Origin: Allodiplogaster sudhausi
Lineage: Eukaryota; Nematoda; Chromadorea; Rhabditida; Diplogasteridae
NCBI GenBank assembly: GCA_945643635.1
Contig: CALZFC010000056.1
Location: forward strand, 2,532,501 to 2,596,500
Reading direction: 5' to 3'
Length of the DNA: 64,000 nucleotides
The translations under genes were made by a program, and so were the position numbers. Below the pieces are notes generated by a model that was not told the DNA's origin, made no database searches, and worked only from the letters and a program-made list of their open reading frames with translations. Positions 22,870 through 34,800 of the stretch are shown in pieces (positions within the stretch are counted from its first letter, which is position 1; each line of letters begins with the position of its first letter).

Positions 22870-25800
22870 AGATCATGAATTGTTCTTTCAAGAAGAAGCG
22901 TCGAAGATGTGCTACCGAGAGTTCCAGTGAAGACCGAAAACATCGTTGGAGAGCAAAAATGTTATTTCTCATTATCGAGAAAGACTCCATACGAAACACA
23001 GGACCGGCCCTCACTCTCAGAAGTGAGCACTGAATGTGCTGGTGACCTCACAAAGTAAGTGAAATCAATCGCTAAGTAGTAATAGAAAAAAGATACACAA
23101 TTAATTTATTTTTCAGAATGGAAGACTTGGTAGAGCAGATTCCAGAGGACTCGCATGGTACCACAAACGTTCTTGACTTGGTTCTCTCACGCGGCGCGGG
23201 TGAGCTCTTCTGGAATTTCCACGACCCAACAGAGGTGCCCATTTTGAGTTATGTCTTTATTGCAGAAAATCTAGAATTTACTTTAGGTTGCTGGGGTTGG
23301 GGCACGCTTCATATGCGCAAGACATATCGATGAGCTGTACACAAACTGGGGTACATATCAAAAGTACCAGCACATCAAATGGAGAAGAGACACAAGGAAA
23401 AAAGTTTGCTCCATTGTTGGACCTTTCAAGCCTCACAAGGTTCTTCCCGTGCTTGGACAAAAGCAAACTGTTGAAAAGCATGAAGCTCTAGCTGTACTGA
23501 AGAAGGAAGGCGTTTTGCTCCATGTTGGACTACGTTAGTAACATTTATTGCATGCATTACTAACTTGAGACAGCTAAGATTTACAATCATCTAAAAAAAT
23601 TTTTAGCTGTTTGCCCTGCGCACAAGGAAGAGCTCGTCCGGTACAGAACCCAATGGAAAGTAGAAGACTCGGGACACCGAATTTCTCCAGCCCCACTAGA
23701 CGGGAGATTCTCTCAGACACCAGATCTTGACGATGGGATCAACGAGTACAACCCAGCATCGCAGGAGAACGATCCAAGCTATATTCCGCCACCCGAACCT
23801 CCAGCCATTGCACGAACTAGATCTGTAGTTGCTCCGGTGTGCAAAAACAAGTTTTCAGAATTCCTCGAGACCCTAAACCTTCCAAGACTTGATCGCAGAA
23901 ACAAAGACTTCCGTCAACTGGACGACAGAAGTAAACGGAGAAAAGCACACACGATCCGCAGTGCAGTGGACTCGGTGTACCTAATGATTGCGCCAGAAGA
24001 TCCCGGCGCCCTGAAGACAATGGTCGAGCATCCCGAGAATGAAGGACTGTATGAGAGGAGGAGAACTGAAAAGTACCAGCTACTGATGCAGGACATGAAA
24101 GAATGAAAGAACGATTTCTGCATAGCACGCACCGAAATGAAAGGCTTCATATAATTTCACTATTTGCTCGCTCACTTTCGCTTGGCGAAATTCTGCACTA
24201 CCTTCCGGGTCTCAGTAGATACTTCTACACAAGAGCAAAGAAGTATGCCATGCGCGGCTCATCACTGTTCGACGAGGCGAATGAAACAGTCAAGCGCCCG
24301 AGACGATATGATCTAAGCCAGCTCAATCGTTTTATCGAATTCATTACGAGGTAAATTCAAGTAATAAGATATAATCGCTAAAAAATATAATAATTTCAGC
24401 TACAAAGTTACGATTAGCTTGCCATTTGGTGTTCGGTCATCTACGCTTTCCGATGGTACTTCCATTGAGTTCGGTAATACGTTGCGAAAGCATACGTCAA
24501 CTGAGATTATTGAGATGTACAAGAGGTCAGGCTTTCGTTATAAGCATTTAAAGAGTGCCTTTCTTTTTAATGAAGGGAATTGAAAGAGACAAACGAGGGA
24601 GACGTAGCACTGTCCGACTCCACCATGTATCGTATTCTGAAGATTTGCTCAGCAGAGCGTCGGAAGAGTCTGCATGGTGTTGACTTCTATATCGCAGACG
24701 CAATGGATGTGAGTGCATCTGATAATCAATAGCTTTATATACTCATATTTTTCAGTCCTTTCAAAGCGCTCTCGATATGGTCGATGAAATGCGAGATGGA
24801 AACTATATAGATGGAGCATGGGCTATTACTCTCCGCAACAAGCTGCTTCAAGCAAAGACATATTTGAGAACAGACTTCAAACTCCACGTCAAGCCGCACT
24901 CAAGAATTGCAGATCACTGTGTGCGACATGCTCTCTCGGATCCCTCTGATGCCGCCTTCACGGAGCCCTGTGATGATAACGTCGTCGAGGACCTCTCTCA
25001 CGAGCACAGAATGATTTGCGAACGATGTGAAAATGTTGGAGCAACATTAGGTGACCTCCAAGCGACAATCCAACTGCTCACCGAGAATGCACAAAACGAG
25101 ATTGCACCTGGTGGATCCCAACACAATGCAGAGAAGCTTCAAATTTTCGAGAGATACGAGAGGGAAATTTACGACATCAGAAGAAAGATTCAAAATATGA
25201 AGCAACATCAGCTCCGTGTCGCAGTCAGTGAAAATGATCTAAAGAAAATCGTCGAAGACTTGGAGGTATGTAACTTCTATATACACATATAAATAAGTAA
25301 ACAAAATTGTCGCAGGAAAATGAAAGCCTCGTGACCCAAGATTGGGCTATGAAATGGCTTCCTGCAGCAGCACGCGAAAGTACAACTGATTTTTTCGGGA
25401 AGCGTGGAATCAGTTGGCATGTCAGCCATGTGGTCGCTAATATTTCATCTGTCCTGAAGCAACATACTTTCATACACATTATGAAGAGCGACTTACAGGT
25501 AAATATGCATAATATATAAATAGATTGAACACAAAATCCGAAAATATGACCATTCAAGGACTCGGTCGCCGTTACGGCGATCATGAACCATACGGTTTCT
25601 CAACTTAGAGAAGCTGGAATAAAGAATGTCGTCTATCGGTCAGATCAGGCTGGTATGAATAAATTCAAAACAATACATTTAAAAATTATACCCTTGCATC
25701 ATAACAATTAGCTACAAGTTTCAGGGTGCTACAAGAGCAGTGCGACGCTTTCATCGGTCTTGCAAATCTCGAAGTATACCAAGACCGATATCAAGAAATA

Positions 25801-26920
25801 CGCGTTTTCTGAGGCCCAGGCAGGCAAGAGTGCTTGCGATCGAATGGCCGCTGTAATCAAGAGAAAAGTGAGAGATTACCTTGACAGCGGAAGCAACGCC
25901 AGAACCGCTGAAGAGTTTTTTGCCGCCATAATTTGGGGGAAAGAACTCCGCGGCGTATCCGTGCACCTCACTCATGTTGAAGGCGGTTCTCTCAGCCACT
26001 CATCAATTCCCGGAATATCTCAGTTGAACACTTTTCTCTACGAAGCGGATTTAATAAGAGTTCATCGTCATTCTGAGATTGGTCAAGGAAAGTTGATCAA
26101 ATACGACACGCTGAAGAAGAATCAAGGGCATCTAATAGTCGATCAAGAAGACGGAGCCTTGGTCAGCCAAGATAATCATCCTTTTTGGAGGGAAATCGGG
26201 AGACCAGAGCGTCAAAGGACGAATGCAGAAAAAGAAACCGGACTTGAACACGAGGAGCAAGAAGCCTGCACAATGCCTCAAGATGCTGATGTCTGCGTTG
26301 ATGAAACACAGTTTCTATTTCAGTGTCCCGAAGAGACATGTGCCGCGGAATTCATTGAATCGAGAAATTTAGAAAGGCACATTATCGTTGGCAAGCACAA
26401 AGGAAGAGCCGAGCGAGCCACTCTTCGAGACAACAGTCTGCTGCTGTTCGCAGATGGGCTGGAAGGACCGATGCAACACAGCGTATTTACTATCGTGGAC
26501 GATGCCCTTGAATCTTTCGTGGACGACAATTCTAACGGAAAAATTGCTAGCCAAGGATGGGCGCTCAAGGAGAAAAAAAAGAATGAAAGGCTTCCCGAAA
26601 GGGCAAAACAATGGGCCATTGAACAGTTCAACGAAGGAACAAGGACTGGCGTGAAGATCGACCCCCGTGAAGCCCATAAGCGAATGAAAAATCAGAGAGA
26701 AGCGGACACAGGAAAGCTCAGTTTCACGACTGGTGAAGTTCTGACAGTTCAGCAACTCGCGTCGATCTTTAGTCGACTAGCAACTGCGAAAAAAAGATCG
26801 CATGGGTTATCAGACCAAGTTCCAGAATCACGCAAGAAAACGAAGACATCAGATCCAGTCGACGAACTCTACGAAGAGGAAGGGGATATTGAGCTTGAGT
26901 ATAAAACCGATCCTCAATGA
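22870..26920 (+). pseudogene. Transposase-like gene with C-terminal C2H2 finger, multi-exon, frameshifted
   Basis: Exons read in one linkable series: ~22,880-23,056; 23,118-23,236; 23,287-23,532; 23,607 to ~24,356; ~24,401-24,524; ~24,576-24,710; ~24,755-25,265; ~25,315-25,498; ~25,558-25,653; ~25,725-26,920. Segments typical of a poorly named metazoan transposon protein family that I know only from recurrent gene models are visible: QDWAMKWLP, FFGKRGISWHVS, YRSDQAGCYKSS, FSEAQAGKSACDR. The acidic residues of LQDS, RSDQAG and SEAQAGK are candidates for a D-D-E site (inference). Near the end is a C2H2 finger (C-x4-C-x12-H-x5-H, FQCPEETCAAEF...). The frame is broken at 24,095-24,110 by a tandem ATGAAAGA duplication. 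After the TGA at 26,918-26,920 the frame stays open for 50 more codons. The start exon is unresolved; a short exon at 22,637-22,708 with a perfect donor is one option. Confidence 0.72.
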
Positions 26921-27083
26921 GGTACATCCTTTGACCACTACAGGAAGCTCGGGCTTGAGATTCTGGGCGAAGAGCAGCAGCCAGCCGAAGAGAGAGCAAT
27001 TGACGACGGAAGTAGAACGGCGACAACTACATCTCCGGAACGAAAGAGGAGAATTCATGACGAGCTTTTCTAAAGAAAGGAAA

Positions 27084-28214
27084 ATCTTTGATGAGTTGCA
27101 GAATTTACGTTATACTATTCGAACGGACTTATCAAACCATTCACGTTAACAAATTACATTTTGAGGAAGTAAATTCAACGTATAAAAGTTTGGGTTTGCA
27201 CGTAGAGTGCTCGTTTAGATGTAGTCTTTCATATTTTTCTGCTTACGTGCACTTTTCTCTCACCTGCGTAAAAGGCAAAAAGAGTATCTGCCGAAAATAA
27301 TAGCGAAGATTCGCTAAGATAAAGTCATCTACGTGGTTTTTTGTGTGATAGGACATGTGAAATGAGATATTTTGCAAAACTTCCCCTAATATCGCGTATG
27401 AAGCCGGATAGCTAGGTTAAAGGGGATTTTCTGGGCAGGCCGCACTGTGAGTGCGCGCTTCAAAGGGATATATTGAAACTTTCCTGTAGCACAATTCGGG
27501 AGGAAGATAGTATATTACACGTAGAAAAGACTGGGCTTTCACATGGCATACGAATTTAGTCGCAGTCTTTCTTTGTTTTCTGACTACATGCGCTAACCTC
27601 TCTCCAGCAGGCCAGAAATACAGTTTTTGCCGAAAAAGTGATTGAGAATGTAATCGTATGAACAAATTATGTATGACATTTTTATGTATTTCTAAATTAT
27701 AAACACAATGGTATCCTTGGATTTTGAAAAGAGCGAGAAAAAACGCATTTTATAGCCTTTTTTTGTTCTGCAGGTTATTACTCTATGAGGTGTTCACCCC
27801 CGTACATTGTAAGTTCTTGTAGGACGATCCACATGAGAGGCAGTTTTCTATGGGTAACAAATGACGCTCTATCAAATGGATATGGTTTCATCGCGTAGTT
27901 TCTACGGCTTGGCACTCTAATGGTACATTCCAATAATATAAATGCTCATTTCGACCTTTTAATGAAACTTTAATGAAAAACTTGTTTAGGCAATTTTATG
28001 CGCTTTTAGATGACGAATCTAACGATGCTTTCAAAATTTAATTTGGTTAGCTTTTACGAACTTTATGGTCAATTGAATATTTTTGGTAAATCAAGGCATA
28101 CTGTAGTCATACCTTCAAAATATTTTTTGAAAAAAAGTTTTTTTGGAAGCTCTCATGATGCTACATAAGCCCTGCAAAGAAAATTAAAATCAAAAAATAT
28201 TTTTGTTCCCTGCA
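27084..28214 (-). repeat. Right terminal inverted repeat of the transposon
   Basis: Mirror of 20,319-21,448. It begins atctttgatgagttgcag and ends ...ttttgttccctgca. It is followed outside by ccctcatgatcgagtatctcag, a diverged inverted match to the left flank. Confidence 0.92.
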
Positions 28215-29466
28215 CCCTCATGATCGAGTATCTCAGACAGGCTCTCTTAATAAACATGATATGCGATTAATGCGATAGTAGCAAAATACAACAGAGGGCG
28301 AACATTGCAAAGAGACCAATTCTGGGTGTTCTGCTTACTTGAGAGAGGTTGTATATTCGATTTTCTCCCCAATTATTGCATGCTACTTAATGGCTTAATA
28401 TGCAATCTAAATACATTACGTCTTCTTTTATATATAAGACTAGAAACAATTCTTGTGAGAAGCTCTTCATTTAAACGAAAGCATACATTGTTCTGCATTG
28501 AATCTCTCAGCCTATTAGCAACTGACCTTTGCGTAAGATGATAATGAGTTGGGGGAGTGCGAGAGAGAGAGAGAGAGAGAGGGGAAGAGAAAAGAGAGAG
28601 AGAGTGAGAAAGACGGAGTGCGAGAGAGAGAGAGAGAGAAACAGTGGGAGTACGAGTGAATAGAGAGAGGGAGTGGTGGATACAGTGCACAAGCAAGAGA
28701 GTTGAGAGATGGAAAAGGAGTTAGAGCGTTGTTTCCTCCCTGAGGGAAGAATGAGGTAACTTCTTCTCCTAAAAGAACACGTTCTCCCCGCAGACGCTTG
28801 AGGAGGCTGAAACGGCGCAGTAATTCAAGTGAAGAGGGAAGAGAGAACCTAGAGAATGAACAAGGTGGAGACATCCAGCAAGGAGGTGATGAGAAAAGTC
28901 AGAAATAAGGAAGGCAAGACAATGGCAAATGGAAAGAGATAGTGAGAGAAATAGAGACATAGAGAGGAGAGAGAGAGGAGAGGTAGAGGGACAGAGAGAG
29001 AGAGGGAGGGAGAGAGGGAGAGAGAGGGAGGGAGAGGGGGAGAGAGAGGGGAGAGAGACGAGAGAGAGAGATTAAGAGAGGGGAGAGGAGAGTTACAAAG
29101 TGATGTTGAGGACCCAAACTAAAGGTGTAAGTGACCAATGAAGAGAAGAAGGATAAGTAGCGTGCGTGTGCAAGAGTTTAGTAAGTTCTTCCATAAAGAA
29201 AGGGGAAGGAGATCTCCCTTACTTGACTGTTTCAGTTGTTAGTTCATCTTACTTTTTTTGCTTATTATTTTCTCTTCCAAATTTAGTGATGATTCTATCG
29301 CATAGCTATACCATCAAGCATGTCCAACTAACGAATGGAACTGAAAGAAATAGTCTCTTGCTAATACTATCAGTGACATGCCTTGCCGGATCTTAAGAAC
29401 ATGTGTAGAAAATACAAAGATAGAAATAGAGATACCGAGAGGTAGAGCTAGAGGAGGAAAGGGATA

Positions 29467-29504
<38 letters not shown>

Positions 29505-29940
29505 TGTAGGCTAAGTATAGTGATGAATTGACGGGATTGATATGGGTGGAAGGAGTAGTGCTTGGCCTGAGGGCAGAGTGGGCGTGGCTATGCCACCCCT
29601 TCAGTTCAACCGTTCAAAAGGCTGCGGCAGCTTTGCTCACTGCCGCATTTGCCAGCCATTTCGTGGTCATCCGAACATTCTTCTCTCAGCTTCTTTTCTC
29701 TCTTCCTCAGCTTCTCTCTGCTTCTTTTATCTCTTTCTACACTTCTCTTTCTCACTTTTCTCTCTTTCTCAGTTTCTCTCTCAACCGGACGTGCTTTCAT
29801 TTCTCATAAACTTATTTCGGCGATCTCTTGCCCTGAATTATTACATTTCGTACAATTACATTTCTTTCTTTACTCGTCTTTTCTTCATGAGCTTATTTCT
29901 GCTGGTTTTCTAGTGCGCCATGTGCTACTTCCCCCTCGCT

Positions 29941-29974
<34 letters not shown>

Positions 29975-29981
29975 ATTTCAG
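28215..29981. other. Region without a firm gene
   Basis: The segment contains the diverged flank copy (to about 28,256) and GA repeats at about 28,560-28,640, 28,960-29,080 and 29,468-29,500. A CT tract at about 29,941-29,970 leads into the GRL start exon. An orphan plus-strand open block at about 28,729-28,908 is rich in Arg/Ser/Glu (contains SPKRTRSPRRRLRRLKRR) and ends in TAA; it could be a last exon, but no partner exon was found. Confidence 0.5.
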
Positions 29982-32900
29982 ATGTGGCTGAAGGCAGTAG
30001 TGGTGGCGTGGTTACTGTCGTGTTCGGAAGCGTGCTTGGGAGGGGGTGGTGGCGGTGCTTGCTGTCCCCCTTCAGGCGGAGGCTGCGCTCCTGCCCTTCC
30101 GCCCTGCTCTTCGTCCAGGTCACTTCAATTCGTATTTTCATCGTAATAACAATCGTTGTAATCGTTCTAATACTGCTAGGGTGCAGCTTCATTGAAATTT
30201 TATTAAATAACGCTGTGTTTTTTTTTATTAATCATTAATGCCAGTACTTTCAATAACTGTCATATTTTATTAAGAGTAGTGTAATTGTGAGAAGAGTTGA
30301 AGAATATCGCAAAATATTTTTAGTTTTTTTTCTAATTCAGGAAATTTCAAGGTCTTACAAGCTGCTTCACTTTTGCCATTGCACACACTTTTACCATTCT
30401 GATTAAACATTTTCGCCGGAATGAGAGATAGAGAACAAGGCAGAGGTACACTTTGCGGGTTAGATAGGTTGAAGGTTAGGGAACAACCGAGAGAGAACGA
30501 GAGAGAGAGAGAGAGAGTGAGAGAGAGAGAGAGAAAGAGAGAGGACTGGGACAGAAAAGGGAGGGAGTGCCTGAGGGCAGGCAGATAACGGAACTGTGAA
30601 AGCAGTAGATGACCTTGATTAGCTGCCACTGGCTTAGCAAGTTTTCTGCCCTTCACTTCCTCGCTCCCCCGTGGTTTCTGCAGCAGCGCTTCCCTCATAT
30701 TTTTATTTTGAAAGAATAGCCTCATTCCCGTACAGCCTGATCTCATCCCTTCTCTGCCTTCCCTCTTCTTTTTAGCCTGCGTTTCTTCGCTTTCTTTCTC
30801 TGTTCTTCTCTATTGTTTTTCAGTTCTCATTTATCTTGTGACCTCATCTCTATTTTCCCATTCATCCCACTCAGCTCATTCTCACAACTAATATAGTAAA
30901 ATACTCTAATTATTTAAAAGATTTTTCAAAAGAAAACAGTGAGAATAGAATGGAAGAAAAAGAATTGCAGCTACTTCTTTTAATTTGAGTGCTGCTAAAC
31001 GATATTCATCTCAACAACTTGGAATGCGTAAAAGGACAACCTTAAATCTGTTCCTGTGGACAATTATCAGCAAGAAGGCTGAATGATGTAATGGGATATA
31101 GGACTAAAGGATGAAACAAGATGAGAGAAAAGGGAGAGAGAGAGATGATAGAGAAGAAAAGAGAGAGAGAGAGAGAAAAAGCTAGAGAGAGAGAAAAAAA
31201 GAGAGAGAGAGAGAAGAGAGATTGAGAATGAATAAGAAGAGAAAGAGTGAGAAAGGAGAAAGTGGGAAGTGTGAAGCCAGAAAGATATGGAAGTTGTTGG
31301 AAATAGTGGTAAAGAAAAGGAAGAAAGGAAGAGAGGTGATAGAAGAGAGGAGAAATGAAGGGCCATTCCGAAGTGACCGGCTCTAGTGGACATGTCTTGT
31401 CCTTTCTGCCCTCCCATTGCTTGCCACATTATGCAATAGGGCAGAAGGAGGAATGAGGAAGGGATAGCCGGAGGGAGAAGGGAAGCTTGGGATGGGAAGG
31501 GGCAATTCATCACCGGCCATTCACTCCTTCCTTTAGCTTTTTCATTCTAATTGTGTAGAAGGGAAGTCTTCCCCCTGCAATCAGAGTGCTCTTGCAGCTA
31601 CGGAGGAGGCGGCTACCCTGGCGGCGGCATCGGGGGCGGGCCGGCCTACAGTGGAGCGCCGGCTTACGGAGGTGGGCCCTCTTTCGGGGGAGCACCGGCT
31701 GGTGGCGGAGGGTATGCGGTGGCTCCCGGCGGTCCTCCGCCGCCAGCTCCCTTCGCTTCCCCTCCTCCCCCCGCTCCCCTTCCTCCACCTCCTCCACCCG
31801 CTCCCCTCCCTCCCCCTCCCCCGCCTCCTCCATCTGGTGGTTACGGAGCGTCTTCTGGAGGATTCGTCAGTGGACCATCTGGTGGCTTCGGAGGGCCTTC
31901 TGGAGGAAGATCCTATGCGAGTTCTGGGGCAGTTGGAGGTTGGCCTGCCCACCTTCGTCTTTCTTGAACCTCCTTAACAACGGGATTGTTTGCAGGCTTT
32001 GCAGCCTCGTCAGTTGCCCCCGTGCAAGTGCAGCCTTCACTGGCTCCCGAGCCCTCGTTCGCGCCCTCTTTCCCTTCTCCTTCTCCCATCTCATCCGGGC
32101 CGGTTGGTGCTGGAGGAGTCTATGCCAGTCCTGCTGATGGTGGAGCAGCCCCTGTCATCGGAGGCGGATTCCAGCAATCTTCCGTATGTTCAACTCTCTC
32201 TTTCTCTCCATCTCTCTCTCTCTCTCTCTCTCTGTCCCTTTCTGTCTCTCTCGTATCTTTCTCTCTCCCGCTTTCTCTCTCTTTCCTTCCATTTCTCCCT
32301 CTTTTTCTTTCTCACTCTATGTATTCAGAACGTTGGAACGGGCTCATCTATCGTGGCCCCTCAGATCTCGATCGACCAGCCTCTGGTGTCGTCCTCAGTG
32401 GCTCCAGTTGATAACTATGAGTCTTCGTCGTCTTCAGAGGAAGAGGAAGGCCCCGCCCCCTTCTCCTCTTCCGTCGCCCCGTCGCCAGCACCTGAATCGG
32501 TCTGACCTCACTGCCAGAGACTCATAAGAAGCACTGCAGATGCAGCTGGATAGTAGAATGATGAATGAGCCTTTTTCAGTACTCCTCGCCCGCCGAAGTT
32601 CCCGCCTTCTCTTCTTCTCCCGCTCCTCAAACCGAGGCTGCTCCTGAGATTGAGTCATTCCCTTCAGCCCCAGACACCGAAGGTTTCCCTCTCCCTCGCC
32701 ATAGCACTGTCTCGCTTCATTCACTTCTGCGTCTCTGTTTCTCTTTGTCTTCCCTCTGCGTCTCGTCTCTCCTTGTTTTCATTTCCCCGTCTCTGTCTGT
32801 CTTTTGTAGTATACAGTTGTTTTTGTCGGACGTGAAGAGACTGTTGTGTGTGGTGTGAATTGGATGTGCCTGCACAGGGTGGTGGGAAGAACAGGGTCCT

Positions 32901-33144
32901 TCCAGCGGAGAGTACCTACGATGACCTGGCAGAGGAGCAGCCCGCACCGGCAGCCGAGCAGAGCGGTCCCCAGGCCACCACTGCCTACCCCTCCGGCCCC
33001 TCCAGCCCCGCCTTCTCTGGCTCTTCCGAGAGCGCCTCCGAGGAGGGGGGAGACTTTGCTGCGGATGAGGCTGATGAGGGTACTTTCCCTTGTCCCGTTC
33101 TGTCATTCTCACTTCTCGTTTATGTCATGTGTCAAACACCGACC

Positions 33145-33185
<41 letters not shown>

Positions 33186-33575
33186 AAGAGAGAAAGGAGA
33201 AGAGTCGTGGTGACAATGAGAAATAAAAGTCCATATGACAGGAAACTGCGACGACTCGGAGCTGCGGAGCATCGTTGAGCAGGCTCTGGCTGGAGAGAAG
33301 GACAACTTGGAGGCAGCCAGGAAGATTGAAGGTGATGCCTCTGCAAAGTTCGGAGGACGGTTCAACTCAATCGTATCAGGTACTCATTTTCCTTTCTTTC
33401 TCTCTGTCTCTTTCTTTCTCTGTTCCTCTCTCTCTCCATCTCTTTCTTCCTCTCTCCCTCTCTCTCTCTCTCAACCTCCTCTTCAGATGCTGAATTCGCA
33501 TATGTGAACTGGTACGGCAAGCGAAACTGCCAACTGCGCATTGAGAACCGGCACTCGCTGACCTGGGAAGACTAA
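29982..33575 (+). CDS. Secreted Gly/Pro/Ala-rich protein with a C-terminal ground-like (GRL) domain
   Basis: Exons: 29,982-30,118; 31,598-31,938; 31,996-32,183; 32,329-32,499; 32,580-32,682; 32,906-33,079; 33,242-33,379; 33,487-33,575. All joins keep frame. Residues 1-17 (MWLKAVVVAWLLSCSEA) are a signal peptide. A GGGG/CC-rich stretch, a GGYPGG-type repeat, poly-Pro runs (PPPPPPAPLPP) and Ser/Pro/Glu-rich acidic linkers follow. The last about 75 residues match the ground-like domain: NCDDSELRSIV, then AARKIEGDASAKFGGRFNSI, FAYVNWYG, NCQL. GRL proteins are nematode hedgehog-related secreted proteins, many associated with cuticle or matrix. Only two of the family's usual four cysteines are present here. 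Which grl gene it corresponds to is not determined. Confidence 0.85.
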
Positions 33576-34800
33576 GCAGAGAGAGAGTAGAGAGACTAGC
33601 GAGTAGAAGTAGGCTTTTCCGTTGACAGCCAATCCTACGGGTATCTCACATACTCCCTCCCCTTCTCATTCATCTCTGAACATTATTAATGGAAGCTCTC
33701 AATGGAAGCTTTCATCACTAGAGTACTTATCTGAGATTAATAGTTCCCCTAAATGAATCCATATGTCTCAGAGCATTATCATGCACGATCCTTGCATATC
33801 ACATTTGCCTTACATTTAGTATGTGCTCCGTGTTCTTTCAAACTGTATCGTTCCAAGCGTTGACACAACTATTACTGCCGTCTGTAAGCCTTACGAAGAG
33901 AAATATTTTACGTTGCCCTAGAAAATCTCCCCGCCACCGATGAGCCACAATGCTCTGCACTGTTAAGTAGGAGAATCAGGATTAAGCTGACCAAGGTGGC
34001 CAGACCCCCCCCCCCAAGGACATCACCCCCGCACCAGCCAAACGACTCATTCCAATTGTCGAACATGCCCTTTAATATATGTAAATAAGCGAAATTATTA
34101 ACATTGATAAAGATTGGCTATGAAAGAATAACAATGGTTGATTGAAGAAAGAAAGACTCAATGTAACAATAGTTTTATTATGAAATGCTCAATTTGAATG
34201 CTAACTGAAGGCACAATCTCTACGATGAAAGCTTGAGAAATGATCAATGACATCCTGACATTCATTCAAGAATAATAGTTTAGATGACTGAATATTAATA
34301 GACCTGCCTTACCATAACATTTCAGATTTCATTCCCATCAAGTAGGAACTCAACTTTCGCTTTGGGAATGGTGAGGCAGTCTCAAAAGATTTAACAAACG
34401 TATCAATAAGAAACCCTCGTCATTCAGTTCAGTTAGTTTTAAAACTCTCAAGGATAAGTAGTTAGTGTGAGCGAAGGAATATAAAATTAACTGCATTTCG
34501 CAATGACCGTATTTTAAGGGTGAAAAGATATTAATTTAACAGCAATCACATCAGAGCGAGACAGGACTTTCGAGCAGCCACAAATGTATAAGCCAAACAA
34601 GGTAAGAAGTTCTGAAATTGGTACACAACAATGTGAGAAAAAAATATTTGAAAAAAAATTTGAACATAATTTTTCTTAAAGGCGTACCCTAAATCTGTCA
34701 TTTTTCTTTAATAAAAAAGTTTCGGAATCATTGAGTAAAGAAAGAGGGCCAGCGTATGGTTGGGAAAGTGAAAAGAAGAGCAAGAACGGTAGACTTGATA
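33576..34800. other. Convergent intergenic region, nothing recognised
   Basis: The segment lies between the GRL stop and the afadin stop, which converge. It is AT-rich with one C homopolymer near 34,006-34,015 and no coding signal. It presumably holds both 3' UTRs. Confidence 0.6.

Larger units (their letters stand above)
20319..28214. mobile_element. 7.9-kb DNA transposon with ~1.13-kb terminal inverted repeats
   Basis: The left repeat (20,319-21,448) and right repeat (27,084-28,214) are inverted copies. Everywhere I compared them they were identical or nearly so, including two incidental open frames that translate identically in both arms. The ends read tgcagggaacaaaaatattt. Inside are a plus-strand, intron-containing transposase-like gene (about 22,870-26,920) and a minus-strand open frame (21,675-22,017). 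No clean target-site duplication could be assigned, because homology weakens but does not stop at the ends: a tract around gagcctgtctgagatatt is shared in inverted orientation just outside. The high arm identity suggests recent insertion or arm homogenisation. Confidence 0.92.

Noticed and set aside
20319..28214. Maverick/Polinton or viral insertion
   Set aside because: No polymerase B, integrase, ATPase or capsid-like frames are visible and the element is under 8 kb; the gene content fits a DNA transposon.
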